Positions 49,805 through 62,231 are shown, numbered from the stretch's first letter. The stretch: 64,000 nucleotides of DNA from Istiophorus platypterus (GCA_016859345.1 CM029126.1:4602501-4666500), one strand, 5' to 3'. Translations and numbers: made by a program. The notes: generated by a model not told the origin, from the letters alone.

Positions 49805-50675
49805 TGTCGTTTTTCAAAAAAGCACGGCCAGCTAAAAATATTTGCGAGCTATTTTAATGCTAAATGCGATTTCCGTGCACGCGCGGCCTCGGCAGAGGTC
49901 GGAGATCAGGCCTTGCGATAGCGGAGCCACCGGTTTCCCAGAACATCGGGGGGGGGCATGTGGTCTGGGGGAAAAGTGAATTAATAATATGCTTCCTGCC
50001 TGCTCCACAAGCAGCGTCCTCATACTGTGAGAGCTGCTCCGTCAGCGGCCAGAAAGCAGACTGTTGGCTGTGCTGGGAAACTCAGGGGGGGGTAAGGTGG
50101 GGGCGGGGGGGTAACTGAGCGAACAGGGCCGACGCTGTGCTCAGCTGACGTTCCCCGGATAAATAAAACGAACTCGGCGAGATGTTCCCCGAGATCCTGT
50201 TACACCTATCAGGGAAAATCTGATGCCGCCTCCCCCAACAGATTGTGACTAATATAGAATAAACTGAAAATACCGCTGATGTGAAACAGACCAGATCTTC
50301 TTTTCCAATCTCCTCTTTTTTTTTTCTTCATCTTCCTCCTCCTCTTCTTCTCCTCCTTCTGCTTTTTTTTTACCTTCCTCCTCCCAGTCCACGCCTGATG
50401 GCGGTTTGTCTGAGCGTCTTTTAAAGATATAAAGAAAAAAAATCCAAAATCTGCAAGGAGCTTAAAGTTAACTTCTACATCTGCTCTCACTGATGTAAAA
50501 ATAAACCGAGCTTGAAACTTGTTGACTGCACCACTAAGTTTTGATTTAGATTATCACAGATGTGCCTTTTTTTTGGTGAGTGACTTTCCCATAAGGCTTT
50601 GCAATCTGTATGCAAATATCGGGGGGGTTGTTGTGTTTTTTTCACTTTCTCTCAGCTGATAAATGATCGAGTCAG
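49805..50675. other. non-coding unique sequence
   Basis: Pyrimidine-rich with CTCCTC elements at 50315-50392, G runs near 49950 and 50085-50111. No gene is recognised. Confidence 0.5.
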
Positions 50676-50699
50676 GTGTGTGTGTGTGTGTGGGGGGGG
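50676..50699. repeat. (TG)8-G8 compound
   Basis: GT repeat running directly into G8. Confidence 0.9.
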
Positions 50700-50810
50700 T
50701 CGCCAGGAACGGAGCCCGTTAGGGGCGTCGCGGGAGTTTAACTCACCCATTAGGGTCCCTGATGACATGAGCATCTGATAGACTGTGAAGGAAACAGCAC
50801 GCGAGCGACG

Positions 50811-50851
50811 GCTGCGGCGGCAGCGGCGGTGGCGGTGGCGGCGGCGGCGGC
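50811..50851. repeat. (GCG/GTG)n trinucleotide tract
   Basis: About thirteen GGC/GGT-type triplets. Translates to poly-Ala or poly-Arg depending on frame; not supported as coding. Confidence 0.9.
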
Positions 50852-50999
50852 ATTTAAACACATCACCTCTTTCCCGTGCGATAACGGCCCTGAGACGTGG
50901 CGGAGTCCCGTAGGAAAGAAAAAAAAAAAGAAAAACCGAGACGCTGTCTTGTTTCTCTGGTTACATGTTTGCAGATGTATCGGTGCGGCGCGTTGCCTT

Positions 51000-51031
51000 G
51001 TTGCCGTGTTGCCGTGTTGCCGTGTTGCCGT
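51000..51031. repeat. 8-bp tandem repeat, 4 perfect copies
   Basis: Unit 'gttgccgt' at 51000, 51008, 51016 and 51024, preceded by a diverged copy. Confidence 0.95.
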
Positions 51032-51435
51032 ATCGCTACAGATAAGGCTTCAGGGAAATGCTGTGTGCACCACTTTACATGGGGGGGGTCTGGCTCTTGC
51101 CCTGCCGGCAAGTGCAGATCTCATCAAAGCAGAAGCTGCCTGGAAAAATAATCTTTAAAACAAAAAGGAAAAAGTGTGGTTTCTCTCTGAGCCTCGGCTC
51201 GTCCTTTTCGTCTCACCTCGACGTCGGCGGCGCCCCCGTTCACCCCCCCCCGGATTGTTTTTTCCTTTCTTTTCCGTTCTCGCCTTCCACTCTCGTTCTT
51301 TCCATCCCCACTCGCACCTGTTCCGACGGTGCGATGGCGGGAAGGCCGCGGCTCCTCTTTCCAGCCTAGCGTTTCGCACTAATGATCCCCCGCATGGGAC
51401 TCGAGGCCTCGTTCAAAAGGATGGACGCCGACATT
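51032..51435. other. non-coding sequence
   Basis: Pyrimidine-rich at 51180-51310. No gene is recognised. Confidence 0.5.
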
Positions 51436-51463
51436 CCCCCCCCCCACACACACACACACACAT
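51436..51463. repeat. C10-(CA)9 compound microsatellite
   Basis: Another C run continuing directly into CA. Confidence 0.93.
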
Positions 51464-52173
51464 ACAGCAGTACCGCTGCCGTCCTCGTCCCTCGGTGCTG
51501 CAGTTTCATTGACTAGATCGTGTTCCCGCTCTCCTTATCAGCGTTTCCATGTTGGAAGTTTTTCCATGGCTGAAAAAAGGGTTATGTTAAGTTGAAATAA
51601 GGTTTTTAGCCGTTTCTCTTACGTAGCGTTGGCGGGAACCTGCTCGTTTCCTCGCCACCATCACTGAGGGATCCTCTCTGGAAAAGACTCGGGCCTCGGC
51701 GTGAAACAGCCGCTGGAGGAGACAGACTCTGTGTTTTCAGTTCAACTCAATTCAGCGTTATTTATTTGGCGCCGTATCATAACAGACGTTATCTCAGAGC
51801 ACTTTTCATATACAGCAGAACTGGACCAGACTCTTTATAGTTATTATTTACAGAGAGGAAACATTTTCCCTGTGAGCAAGAAAAACTCCCTTTAACAGGT
51901 AGAAACGTTGAACAGATCCTGGCTCAGGTTGGGGGGGTGGGGCTCTACCGGCTGGGTCGAGAGTAAAAGAGAGAGAGAGAGAGAGATGGGAGGCAGGAGG
52001 GGGGAGAGAGAGCATAGCACAATAATGGGACTAATATCTATAGAAACTACAGTCATACTAACTGGGCTGATAATATAACTAATGGCACTAAATGAAATGG
52101 TAACTGGATCCAGACTCAGGAGCATCAGAGGCAGAAAACATGCAGAAAGCGACAGGAGGTAGAGGAGGAGAGA

Positions 52174-52268
52174 GACGAGGAAGAGGAGGAGAGACGAGGA
52201 GGAGGAGGAGAGACGAGGAGGAGGAGGAGAGACGAGGAGGTGGAGGAGAGATGAGGAGGAGAGAGGAG
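52174..52268. repeat. 19-bp minisatellite, 5 copies, inside repeat copy A
   Basis: GACG/GATG unit starts at 52174, 52193, 52212, 52231 and 52250. The opposite-strand copy B has only three at the equivalent place. Confidence 0.9.
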
Positions 52269-52354
52269 AAAGACAAGGAAGCACAAAACAACAGGAGGGA
52301 GAGGAAGAACAGGCAGTAATGAGCATTTTTGAGGTGTTAATGTGCACAGGGAGC

Positions 52355-52393
52355 GAGGAGGAGGAGGAGGAGGAGGAGGAGGAGGAGGAGGAG
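52355..52393. repeat. (GAG)13 microsatellite inside repeat copy A
   Basis: Thirteen uninterrupted GAG units. The counterpart in copy B (57225-57251) has nine. Confidence 0.95.
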
Positions 52394-52571
52394 CCCGGTG
52401 CATCATGGGAAGTCCCCCGGCAGTCTAGGCCTATAGCAGCATAGTGAGGGGAGGACTAGAGCTAAAGCTGAGCCTCCATCTACCCCACACCTTACCCGTT
52501 ACTTTTTGATTTTAATTTACTGTCCAAAGGTCTGTGGCGGCGGAGACACTTGAAAGGAGCAAGGTAGCTCT

Positions 52572-52608
52572 GTGTGTGTGTGTGTGTGTGTGTGGGGGGG
52601 GGGGGGGG
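52572..52608. repeat. (TG)11-G15 compound microsatellite
   Basis: GT repeat running into 15 consecutive G (52594-52608). Confidence 0.95.
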
Positions 52609-55022
52609 TCATCATGACCCTCCGGGGTCACGTGAGTCTCAGTGAGTGATCTGACGCAGGTATCAGGCCTCTGAAGTCCCCACATTACAGACTTTTGTCG
52701 AAAGCCTTTTATTTTGGCGGGATTACAGTGCAGAGGGTCCGGTAACCTTGATCCGGAAACATCACGGCGACCGAGCGGGAAGCACCGGGAAAGTCATGCT
52801 CCAGCAATAAAAGCAATTTCCAGATTCACTCTGCCGCCGGGCTGTTAGGACCCCGGCCTGCCCCCACCACCCCCCACCCCTGTGTTATCTGTCTTTACAG
52901 CCTGTGAGGCCGAACGGCCGGAAAGAGCCGAGCCGAGGTATTGATCTCGGGGCTGTGTGTGGGGGTGTTCAGGGGGGGGGGGGGTTGCTGCAGTCTAACG
53001 AAATACAAATTGATGTCAAAAGCTCATCACTCGACTGGAAGACAAAGCTTGACAAACGCTCGCCGCCGTCGCCGCCACTCGAGGACCAAGACAGCGAAAG
53101 AAGAAACGAGGGCTGACAGAAGAACTTTCCGAAACTGAGCCCAGATCTGAACTTTTTAGCTCCTTTTTTATTTTCATCCAATCCTGCCCCCCCCACCCCA
53201 CCCCCCATATGTTTGGACATAATATGGAAATGCGAGACTGTAACGCAGGACCAGCCCAGCGCGAAGCCTTTTCAACTATGAAGTCACTCAGCGCTCAGGC
53301 GGGGAAAGAAAGTCAAAACAAAGGGCTGTGCCATTTCTTTACGAGAGAAAAAAAACAAATGAAATACATGGGAAGTGCTGTTGATGTCGGAATGAGGTGA
53401 TTCGGGACAAAAGGCGTCCGGAATCAACTCTGCCCTTCGGCCGCCAGCCCCCAGGTCTCGAACCTCTACCTCTGCCAAACTACATGCAAGGTTCCATTTT
53501 AACAGCGTTTCCCTGGACCAGGGCGATGTTTTCCTGACGACCGCCTCGCCTACGCGCCAGCCCCCTTAAACGCCGCAATGTGGCCAGGAGAGAGGCGGCG
53601 CCTGGGGGGGGGGTTGGCAGCCACCGGAACATCTGTTTTCACCGGGAACATAAAAAGGAAACTGCGTGGTCTCTGTGACCCCCCCCCCCCCCACCCTGGA
53701 CCCCAACGGGCCCCGGGCGCCACATCGATTGAAAAGACGAAGCGACGACGCAAAGACTTGTTGAACCGGAGGAGATTTCCCTCCCGCGGCGGCGCGTGGT
53801 GAAATACGGCCGTCCGAGCGGCGCGGCCAATCATCTGACTCTAGTTTTGTTGAAAGGGAGAAGGGGGGGGGCATCAGAGGTGGGATGTCAATAGCTGCGC
53901 ACCAGAGACGGTTTTACGAGCGGCTGTGACAAACGGCGCTGCCGGCGTGACACCGTCAGGTCGGGGTCTGATCACTAAAAAATTTCAAAGTACGGTCCAA
54001 GAGGCCATACTTCATCCTGCTTGATCCCTGGCAGGGACCCCCCCCCCGCCGTTGTTGGCCATCCCTTCATTAAACCTGCCAGGAACGGGGAGTGCTCCGG
54101 CGGGAAAGAATCAGGGAGGCTCGCTCCGCGCGCCGAGGCCGGATCCGGCGCGGTCGCATCGACCGGGCCCCTCTTCCGGATGCTGGGTCAATGCGGATCA
54201 GATTTGCATCGGCGTCTCAGAAAAGCTGAGCTGGAGTGCCCCCCCCCCCCCGAGACGTGTGCCAAGGTCGTTATGGGACCTGTAGGAGACACCGGCCGAG
54301 ACCAGGACTTATCTTCACTGCTCTTCCAGTCTCAAGTCTCCAAACCGGATCAGAGAAGGCGCTAGCCGCGAACCTCCGGCTTGTTTGCGCCGCCCGCTTG
54401 TTCTGTGTCGTCAGTTGGCGTCTCGCCAAAAATCAGTTCATCCCTTTCCATGTTTTCCTGGTTTTAAAAAGCGAGCTACCCGCTGAACTCGGAACAGTCG
54501 TTTCACACTCCTACAAAACTTCGTTATTATGCACATATTTCATCCTACTCTGTTTTTTTTCATTCGTATTCTTTCTTATCTTTTTCATTCATCTACTCCA
54601 ATGTTCTCCCAGCTGTTCAAATATAAAACAATCAGTTTAAACTCTAATTTTACATAGCCGCTAACGGTTATTAGCAAAAATAGCATTATTACCCAATTAG
54701 AATTAGCATTAGAAACATAACGACAGCATCCTCTACCCTATTATGAATTATAAGTGAGAGAAGGTCTCTGATTGCTTATGAATCCGTGTTGGAAGTGTGT
54801 TGGAGTTATTTTCTCAGTATAAGTGTCCCATTTTTCAAAACTGTGCAAATCTCACTGCAGAACAAAATCCAGTGGGTTTTTTTTTTCCTCACAAGCAGTA
54901 GCAGATCTGGGGGCTTCAAAAAAAATCAATTTTCCTATCAACTCTGCCCTCGTTAGTTTTTTATCTTTTATTTTTTTATTTAATCTTTTTATTTTTCAGG
55001 AACCGAGAGTTTCCCCTGCATC
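52609..55022. other. non-coding sequence with many C/G runs
   Basis: G12 near 52973-52984, C runs near 53187-53210, C14 at 53679-53692, C8 near 54041 and C12 near 54240-54251. CpG-rich at 53550-53830 and 54090-54200. T-rich at 54545-54600 and 54870-55005, the latter ending in TTTTTCAG, an acceptor-like site followed only by 'gaaccgagag...' and a GT repeat. No gene is recognised. Confidence 0.5.
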
Positions 55023-55055
55023 GTGTGTGTGTGTGTGTGTGTGGTGGGGGGGGGG
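55023..55055. repeat. (GT)n-G11 compound
   Basis: About ten GT units, then 'ggt' and a run of G. Confidence 0.93.
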
Positions 55056-56929
55056 CATACAGACATGTCATACATCGACTCTGCAGCGTGTTTCACGATG
55101 CGGTCCAAAAAAAAAAACCTCTTGGCCGCTCAACAAAGGCGGCCTTTGTGAAAATCGTCCGAGAAAATGTTTGCTGTATTTTCCAGCGTCGACTGGAGGA
55201 GCTTGGGGGGGGGGCTACAGAAAACAGATGCGGCGCTGCAGCGAGTAACATTTCGATGAGTCCTCCGCTTAATGACCTCCGACCTCCCCTCCGAAAAGAG
55301 GACAGTGACAGATCTCTTATTATTCCGTCAGCGCGTCTGGAATGAACGGCTCCAGATCTCGTCGTCAAGGTGACGTCTCTTTTTTTTTCCACGATCGTCT
55401 CTTTAAATAACAAGAGTTTTCCTGTCACTGTTGTGAGAGACCGAGCACGCGAGTGGCCGGACGGCGGTGGCGTCGCGGTCGGAGTTGCTCACTCGAAGCG
55501 GCGTGTCTTCGGAACGTCCGGAGAGAGTCGCCGCGCCAGGTGCGTAAGATCGACCGTCACGGAACCCCGGAGAGCCGAAGTCTCTGCCGTTGCAGTGGTG
55601 ATCGGTGCTCACAGCAGCATATTTCCGCTTCGGATCCCTGGGAAATTTCTACCTGTATCCTCTTACGTATTTTCTTCCGCTGGGCCTCAGTATTAAAACT
55701 CACACGATGTGTAACTCAATAAAAAGACATAACCTCAAGGTTATTTACAAGGAGGCTCCGACTGTGGTGCATGGAAAGAATGTGCGACAAATAAACCCCC
55801 CCCCATATCCGAATTACCTGCACCCCGGACGCCCCCTCCCACCCCCGCCCATACCGCCGACCCCTCCGCCCAGCGACCGGCGGTCACCGTCGGGGCCGTG
55901 GGATCCTCGCCCCTGTCCGAGGGGTGCGTTGGGGCCCGTCCGGCGGCGGCAGCGTCTGGCTGACAGCTGACGGCGGTTTATTTATTCGAACCTCCGCTTC
56001 GATTAAAGCCAGGACTTTATAAACACGGCGGTTTTGAGTCAAAACACTGAAATTATTTCTCACGTCTCTCACCTCTGTCTGGGGCCCATGCTGGCGCCAC
56101 GTTAACGCACCTGGTCGCCCGATCGCCGCCGTTTTTTCCATTGTGTCGCTTTATCGAGAGCTAAATATTTAAAGAAGGTGTACGATAGTAAATGGGCCTC
56201 TTCCTTTTATCCGTCTGTCATTCCCTCGTCACGCACAATATCTCAGACGTATATTGGAGGGTTTTTTTTTTGTTATACAAACACAGCTGCATTGGGAACA
56301 GAAATAATCACATTGGTTGGTTAAACCTCAACAGGCAGAGTCAACAAAACAATTTTTTCTCTCTCAGAACCCTAGAAAGCAAAATTGTCAACTGATGGAA
56401 AAGGGACATCGATTCAAATTTAAATAAAAAGAATATAAGGAGTAAACACTGGGTCCGGGGAGATGGCAGCGATTAGATTGTGCGTCTCCATTTTCTTTCG
56501 AGTTTGCCCTTTAATATCTCGGGTCCTGATATACGGCGTGAAATGGAAACGGACGCCGCGTGTGCATGTGGTTGTGTCGGCAATGCATCAAACGCAAACT
56601 GCACATCGGTGCATGTGTTCGATGTGGTCATGACGCCGCATGAGCCATAGGTTTGGGCGTCTTTATGACTTTGGATCAATTAAAAGTGCTTCAAAGTAGG
56701 AGGGATATTTGGTTTTTAAACAAAAGGGTTCTGTAGCATATCAAAGCATTTCATAGTTTTGTCATATTTAATTTGCTTTTTTGAATTTCAACCAAACAAA
56801 GATTATGGAAATTTTTCGGATTCAGGTGATCGAGGGATAGTTACAACATGGGGGGGGGCAGCTTCACCTCCCCTTTGCCACTAAAATCCACATGAGTAAT
56901 AAAAATACACTCTCGGAGGAGAACGCAGG
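55056..56929. other. non-coding unique sequence
   Basis: G9 near 55204-55213. CpG-rich at 55440-55600 and 55820-55980, then AT-rich to 56450 and 56690-56860. No gene is recognised. Confidence 0.5.
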
Positions 56930-57840
56930 ACCAGAAAAGAGCTCATGGTACCTTATTACCCCAGTGGAGCGCACCGCCCCCAGAACCCGGGACTAATATG
57001 TGGTTCCTAGAGTCTCCCTGAGCAGAGCGGGGGGGGGGGGGGGGGGGTCAGGCTGACCTGCAGTGGACCCATATTCCAGTCTGGGTAGATCGAGACCTGC
57101 TTCCAGAGACCTTCTCTACTTTCAGACTAGTCTTGAATCCTTCATCTCAGCTTTAGCTCTAGTCCTCCGCTCACTATGCTGCTATAGGCCTAGACCGCCG
57201 GGGGACTTCCCATGATGCACTGGGCTCCTCCTCCTCCTCCTCCTCCTCCTCGCTCCCTGTGCACATTAACACCTCAAAAATGCTCGTTACTGCCTGTTCT
57301 TCCTCTCCCTCCTGTTGTTTTGTGCTTCCTTGTCTTTCTCCTCTCTCCTCCTCCTCGTCTGTCCTCCTCTTCCTTGTCTCTCCTCCTCTTCCTCGTCTCT
57401 CTCCTCCTCTACCTCCTGTTGCTTTCTGCAGGTTTTCTGCCTCTGATGCTCCTGAGTCTGGATCCAGTTACCATTTCATTTAGTGCCATTAGTAATATTA
57501 TCAGCCCAGTTAGTATGACTGTAGTTTCTATAGATATTAGTCCCATTATTGTGCTATGCTCTCTCTCCCCCCTCCTGCCTCCCATCTCTCTCTCTCTCTC
57601 TCTTTTACTCTCGACCCAGCCGGTAGAGCCCCACCCCCCCAACCTGAGCCAGGATCTGTTCAACGTTTCTACCTGTTAAAGGGAGTTTTTCTTGCTCACA
57701 GGGAAAATGTTGTCTCTCTGTAAATAATAACTATAAAGAGTCTGGTCCAGATCTGCTGTATATGAAAAGTGCTCTGAGATAACGTCTGTTATGATACGGC
57801 GCCAAATAAATAAATAACGCTGAATTGAAGGGAACTGAAA
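56930..57840 (-). mobile_element. teleost interspersed repeat, copy B (inverted relative to copy A)
   Basis: 57146-57840 is the reverse complement of 51735-52472, with only scattered substitutions and repeat-length changes (19-bp unit x3 at 57356-57412 versus x5; GAG x9 versus x13). It extends about 215 bp further than copy A at the distal end (56930-57145), with 'actaatatgtggttcctaga' and 'gtctccctgagcagag', motifs I associate with the same family. Copy A therefore lacks that end. A G19 run (57029-57047) lies in the extension. Confidence 0.82.
57029..57047. repeat. G19 homopolymer
   Basis: Nineteen consecutive G, among the longest such runs in the window. Confidence 0.95.
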
Positions 57841-58689
57841 CAAGCTCTTGAAAATCGTGCGTCTCCACGTTCGACATCGCGGCCGAGACCTGCAGGAGGG
57901 TTTTCTGGATTAGTTCCCATGGAGATTTGTTTCCACAGCACAATACAACTATTTACAAATGAAGAGGATTTTTTTTTATTAAAAATTACAAAAAATATTG
58001 ATTCCAGCTGAACTGACATAAACTAGATTTATCATTTGCAATTATTTCTCCAGCTGATATCTAATGTCTCTAATCAATACACCTCCGAATCTGATTAATT
58101 CCCAAACCTTTTAATGAACGTTGTTGCACTGACTGTAGGTATTAAAAAGAGAGGAAGTCGACAGTGACGTGACTCAGGAAACGTTGACTATTGACTGAAA
58201 CCGCCGTCTTTCCCGAATCTTTCCCAATGCGTATTTGATGCCAGTTTGCACTTCTGCATCGCAGCCATGTGTGATGTCGTAGCCTGATGCCAACCTCCCA
58301 GAAAACGTGAACCAAGTTTGGCGACCCCGACCCCGATCAAGACCCGCAGGTGTGGCAGCCGTCGTTTTGCAGAAGGCCCAGACGAAACCCGTTGAAAACG
58401 GCGGTGAAAGAGACTCGACGCCGACTAAGCGGTCTCGGGCGTGTGGATGCAGAGCGCCGCGGACGTATGAATCCTTGCGATGGTGTTGGCCGCTCGCGAC
58501 GTGACCCTGACTGCACATGGGATGGAGATGCGAGATGAAGAATTTTATCCAACGCCCGTGATGTTCATCTAGTATTAAAACATAGCGAAGGAAGCTGAAG
58601 AAAAAAAACATTCAAAATTTCCCTCTGAAGCGAAGTGGAGGAAAAAGGCAGACGGCCTCCTATGTGTTAATACTTGAGTAAACAAGCAG
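57841..58689. other. non-coding unique sequence
   Basis: AT-rich to 58170; CpG-rich with open frames on both strands at 58200-58540. No domain is recognised. Confidence 0.5.
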
Positions 58690-58706
58690 CCCCCCCCCCC
58701 CCCCCC
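58690..58706. repeat. C17 homopolymer
   Basis: Seventeen consecutive C. Confidence 0.95.
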
Positions 58707-61700
58707 TCGACCCCCCATCGACCCAGGTATCAAAGACAGGCCATCCAGCAGCAAACGCCTGCATCCGAACCGCGCATCAGTGGTCGTTCCCCTCTGGCGT
58801 CCTCGCTCCCGCTCTGAAACCTTCCCCGCTAACAATCACAGGCTGTTACTTCACTATCTGTTTCCAATTACTCCATTGGGTAAGGGGGGGGGGGGGTGTT
58901 GGTATTGCTGGGGGGGTATTGGATGGTGAAAAGATCTGTGAGTGACACTTTGATCCTCTGCTGAGAAACTCTAAGGCAAGAAAAAAATATAGGATGTGAG
59001 ATGGATCAACAGTTTGGCGAGAGGTCGAGCCGGTTATGCAGCAGCGTTTTGTGGGCGATCACCCGAAAGCCCCATTTTCAGTGCGGCGGCAACCGGACGT
59101 GTCGACCCCCCCGGCGGCGGCGGCGGCTGTGGCGGTGGCGTCTCCTACCGCACGTCACCGACGATATCCCCAGGAATAAAGCTGTCCTCAACGCGAGAGG
59201 TCCTCGGATGACTCACCGCCGCGGCTGGAAACAGTTACATGCTCCAGCGGCGCAGCCAGCGCTGCTTTTTTCTTAGGAGCGCCGCCACCCCCCGGACGCC
59301 ATGTGTCAGGTTTCAGAACGGGAGAGCTCTTCCGACCACTTTTGTTCCCCGTGTTCCCCCCCAGGTACGGGCAGTTATCTCCCGCCTGTTCACCATTCGC
59401 CCGGTGATGTGAAACACATTGAGAGGAAACGCTGGGGAAACCGGATTCAAACACCCGTACCCCCCCAGCGCGCACCCCCTGAAAGGGGATGAGCGGCGGG
59501 GGGGACGGCGGCCCTCCTCGGCACACGTGTGGGTGGCCCACGCGCCGGGTCGCGGCGTGGTTTCGGACCTAGCTTGCGCCTATATATACACCTCCCGTCG
59601 CCTCCTGACCACGGTGTCGGGTTCCTGCCGGTGAATGTCTCTCGCTGCGGAGGACTCACAACCGGCTCTACGTTCCCAAGGAAATAGAATGAAAAAGAAA
59701 AGAAAAAAAACCTGAAACGACTCAGGTTAATAATTTTTCTTTTTTCTGTTCAATTGCTTTTTTTTTCAGAACGCTGTTGTCACGACACTTTCTGTCCGCC
59801 GCTCTCCGGAGGCGTGGCGGTGTTTAGACGTTCTGGCGTGTTACAGCATCTCGCGTTACGCCACGGACGAGCCGACACGAATACTCGTCTGACGTCCGCC
59901 CACACGAAAACTTAGAAACTCTGTATCCCGGCTTTCTCTCGCTGGCAGACAAATGGCCTCGCTCTCGACACGCTTTTCCGTTCATATTTAATTTTTTTGA
60001 CGTTTTTTTGGAACAAGGTCAACGCGTAGCTTCACCCCTGCTCTGAGTCGGACTCCATCCGCTCAATAATTTTTTAAAAATGCTAAGAAGTTGGCAAGTG
60101 CCTTGGGGGGTGGGGGGGGGGGGCATGAATGTGCAAAGGCTCGAGTTGCTCAGTGAAGTCCCCGGGCCAGAGAAGCAAAACCGAGAGAGACACATAAAAA
60201 AATGCAGGGCACCTAAACTATAGGGTTTTATTTTTTTGTGTCTTGGGGGGTATGTTTTTTTGGGGGGGGTCGAGGTCTTTTTCCTCTGAAATCCCCCGCG
60301 GCGGACGTTGTAGAGGAGCGGCGTTTTTCGTGGGTCACGACGCGCCATCTACTCGTTTTCAACATCGTCCCGAGCGGAGTCGACAGCGCTGTGGTCGGAA
60401 TAACTTTCTGGTGAGAGACACAGATTGCAAACGTGAGTAGCGGCGTCGTGCTAGCGTGGCCCCTCCCCCCCCCCCGACACCTGCAGACACTGCCGAGCCT
60501 CGCGTGGGTCCGGGGGGGAAGAACGCTGCCCGCTGGCGCTCCTGCGTCCGCCAAGAGGCACAAGTCCAAACCGCGAGTGAAATAAAATTCCATTAACTCC
60601 TCCAAAGGATTCGTCTCGATCGGTATTTATTTGAGAGTGACGGGCGCTGGAGGAGGCGGGGCCACGTCTGATTGGAGGGGCCGTAAAACGTAGTACTTTA
60701 ATGTATATAAATTCGACCCCGCTGGACCTGGGACGGTTTTAAAAATACGAGCAGATGTTGCGTCGGGCGTTTTTTTTTCTTCTCTTTTTCTTTTCGTCAC
60801 CCCGAAAAACGCCGATCCTCTTCGGAAAGAAACGCCGGCGCGGACGCGTGTCCTCGCGCCGCGGTCCCGGCGTTCGCCACGAAGCGTGAGACACGTGTCT
60901 TAAGTGTGCGGTGCCTCTTCAAAAAAAAAAAAAAAAAGGAATAAAACTAAATGTGGCAGGAAACTGCACAACTTTCAAGTAAATGACCCTTAAAGTTGTA
61001 ATTTTTCGGGATGTCATCACGAAGGCAAACATTCTTTCGGCAGCTACTTTTTCAAAAGTACATCAGAGGAACAACTGGTGTATCCGTTTACAGCGCGACC
61101 AAACAAACCTCATGTTGCTTTAATAAAGATGTCTATTAAATATAATTGCAACCACAATCGGATTTCATGCCGCATGCGACACCAGGCAGGTTTTTTTTTT
61201 TTGCCCCCCCCACACTCACACCAGTGTGGGAGTCGGCGTTACCTTGTCGATGACCCCCCCCCCCTCGCAAAAGAAAAAAAAAGGAAACAGTGAAAGAAGA
61301 AGACGGATCATTATTTAGTCGAGATGTTTTCTTGGTGCTTTTCTTCTGGCTCTCACAGGAAAAGCCACCTGTTTGTTTGTTTGTTTTTCTTTCCTTTGTT
61401 TTGTTTTGATTTGCCTTTTGTTTTTTTCCTGTTTGAAACCTTAATCCGAAGCGGCGGCTTCAGGGAAAAAGAAAACCTCGGCTGGATTACGTGCATGCGT
61501 TGTTTTGCTCTGGAGCCCCTGTGAGTGACCTGATCCGGGCCCCGGCTCCGGTGCGACGGGGCCCCGACGCTAACGCCGGTAAGAGGCTCAATTTCATGGG
61601 AAATCTCAGGGACTCCAACTTTGACTCCATGAAAATTGCCTGGTTTAGGTTTATTTCTATTTAAAGTAAACACTGCGGTCTTATATTTCTTACGACAAGT

Positions 61701-61773
61701 CCGAGTCGGCGTCAATTGAACAAAGAGTTTTGGATCCGATGCTCTGAAACAACCAGACGACAAATAAAGGATT
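58707..61773. other. non-coding sequence, CpG-rich in several places
   Basis: G12-G13 near 58887 and 60112. CpG-dense at 59040-59260, 60280-60560 and 60800-60890. (GGC)-type tract near 59113-59140. A17 near 60920-60937. A polypyrimidine-CAG acceptor-like site at 59735-59770 is followed by a 40-codon open stretch without a recognised domain. No gene is recognised. Confidence 0.5.
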
Positions 61774-61791
61774 GGGGGGGGGGGGGGGGGG
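61774..61791. repeat. G18 homopolymer
   Basis: Eighteen consecutive G. Confidence 0.95.
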
Positions 61792-62231
61792 CTCATAGAG
61801 GAGAATCATTCCCTGACGAAATCGGTGCATCACAAAGGGTTTCTGTCGCAGGGTCGGTTCGTTTCCTCGGCGGCGCCGCCTGGGTCGGCCTCCCCCAGGA
61901 CTCTGATTGGTTATGGGCCAGAAACAATCAGAGACCGACCGTTGATTCTCACCCCCCCCCCTCCCCTGTCGAAGCCACCCCCCCACCGTTGATCAGATAG
62001 CCCGCTAACTAATGAAGAGCGTCATGGGAGCGACAGCAAGATTAATGAAGTATCCGGGGCCGTACTCGTGCACTGGGGCTTTTCCTGCAGGGCCGCCGTC
62101 GCCGCCGCCGCTGCTGCTTAACCGCTATTTATGGTGACAAATAATGCCCTGGTCCGTCACTGACACCTGCGAGTCAAGGTTAAAAAACACATTCGCCACA
62201 GCCGGTGCACGGCGGAAGGACGATGGGAACC
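61792..62231. other. non-coding sequence
   Basis: C10 near 61951, and (GCC)n at 62093-62115. No gene is recognised. Confidence 0.5.

Larger units (their letters stand above)
51735..52472 (+). mobile_element. teleost interspersed repeat, copy A (inverted relative to copy B at 56930-57840)
   Basis: Begins with 'caattcagcgttatttattt', 'ggcgccgtatcataacagac', 'gttatctcagagcactttt', then 'gagcaagaaaaactcccttt' and a (GA)n tract. It ends near 'ctagagctaaagctgag'. The 'aaaaactccctttaac' and 'cagatcctggctcagg' blocks are hallmarks of a repeat present in great numbers in percomorph genomes. No open frame with a known domain. Internally it carries five 19-bp 'gacgaggaggaggaggaga' units (52174-52268) and (GAG)13 (52355-52393). 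Copy B matches it almost throughout at high identity, proving it is one dispersed unit. Class is left open. Confidence 0.85.

Noticed and set aside
54950..55043. Acceptor (TTTTTCAG) and GT-repeat 'donor' bracketing a 20-nt exon
   Set aside because: The supposed donor is merely the first GT of a GT microsatellite.
59735..59890. Polypyrimidine-CAG followed by a 40-codon open stretch
   Set aside because: The acceptor looks good, but there is no donor at exon-like distance, the peptide is unremarkable and the CpG-rich context makes open frames common.
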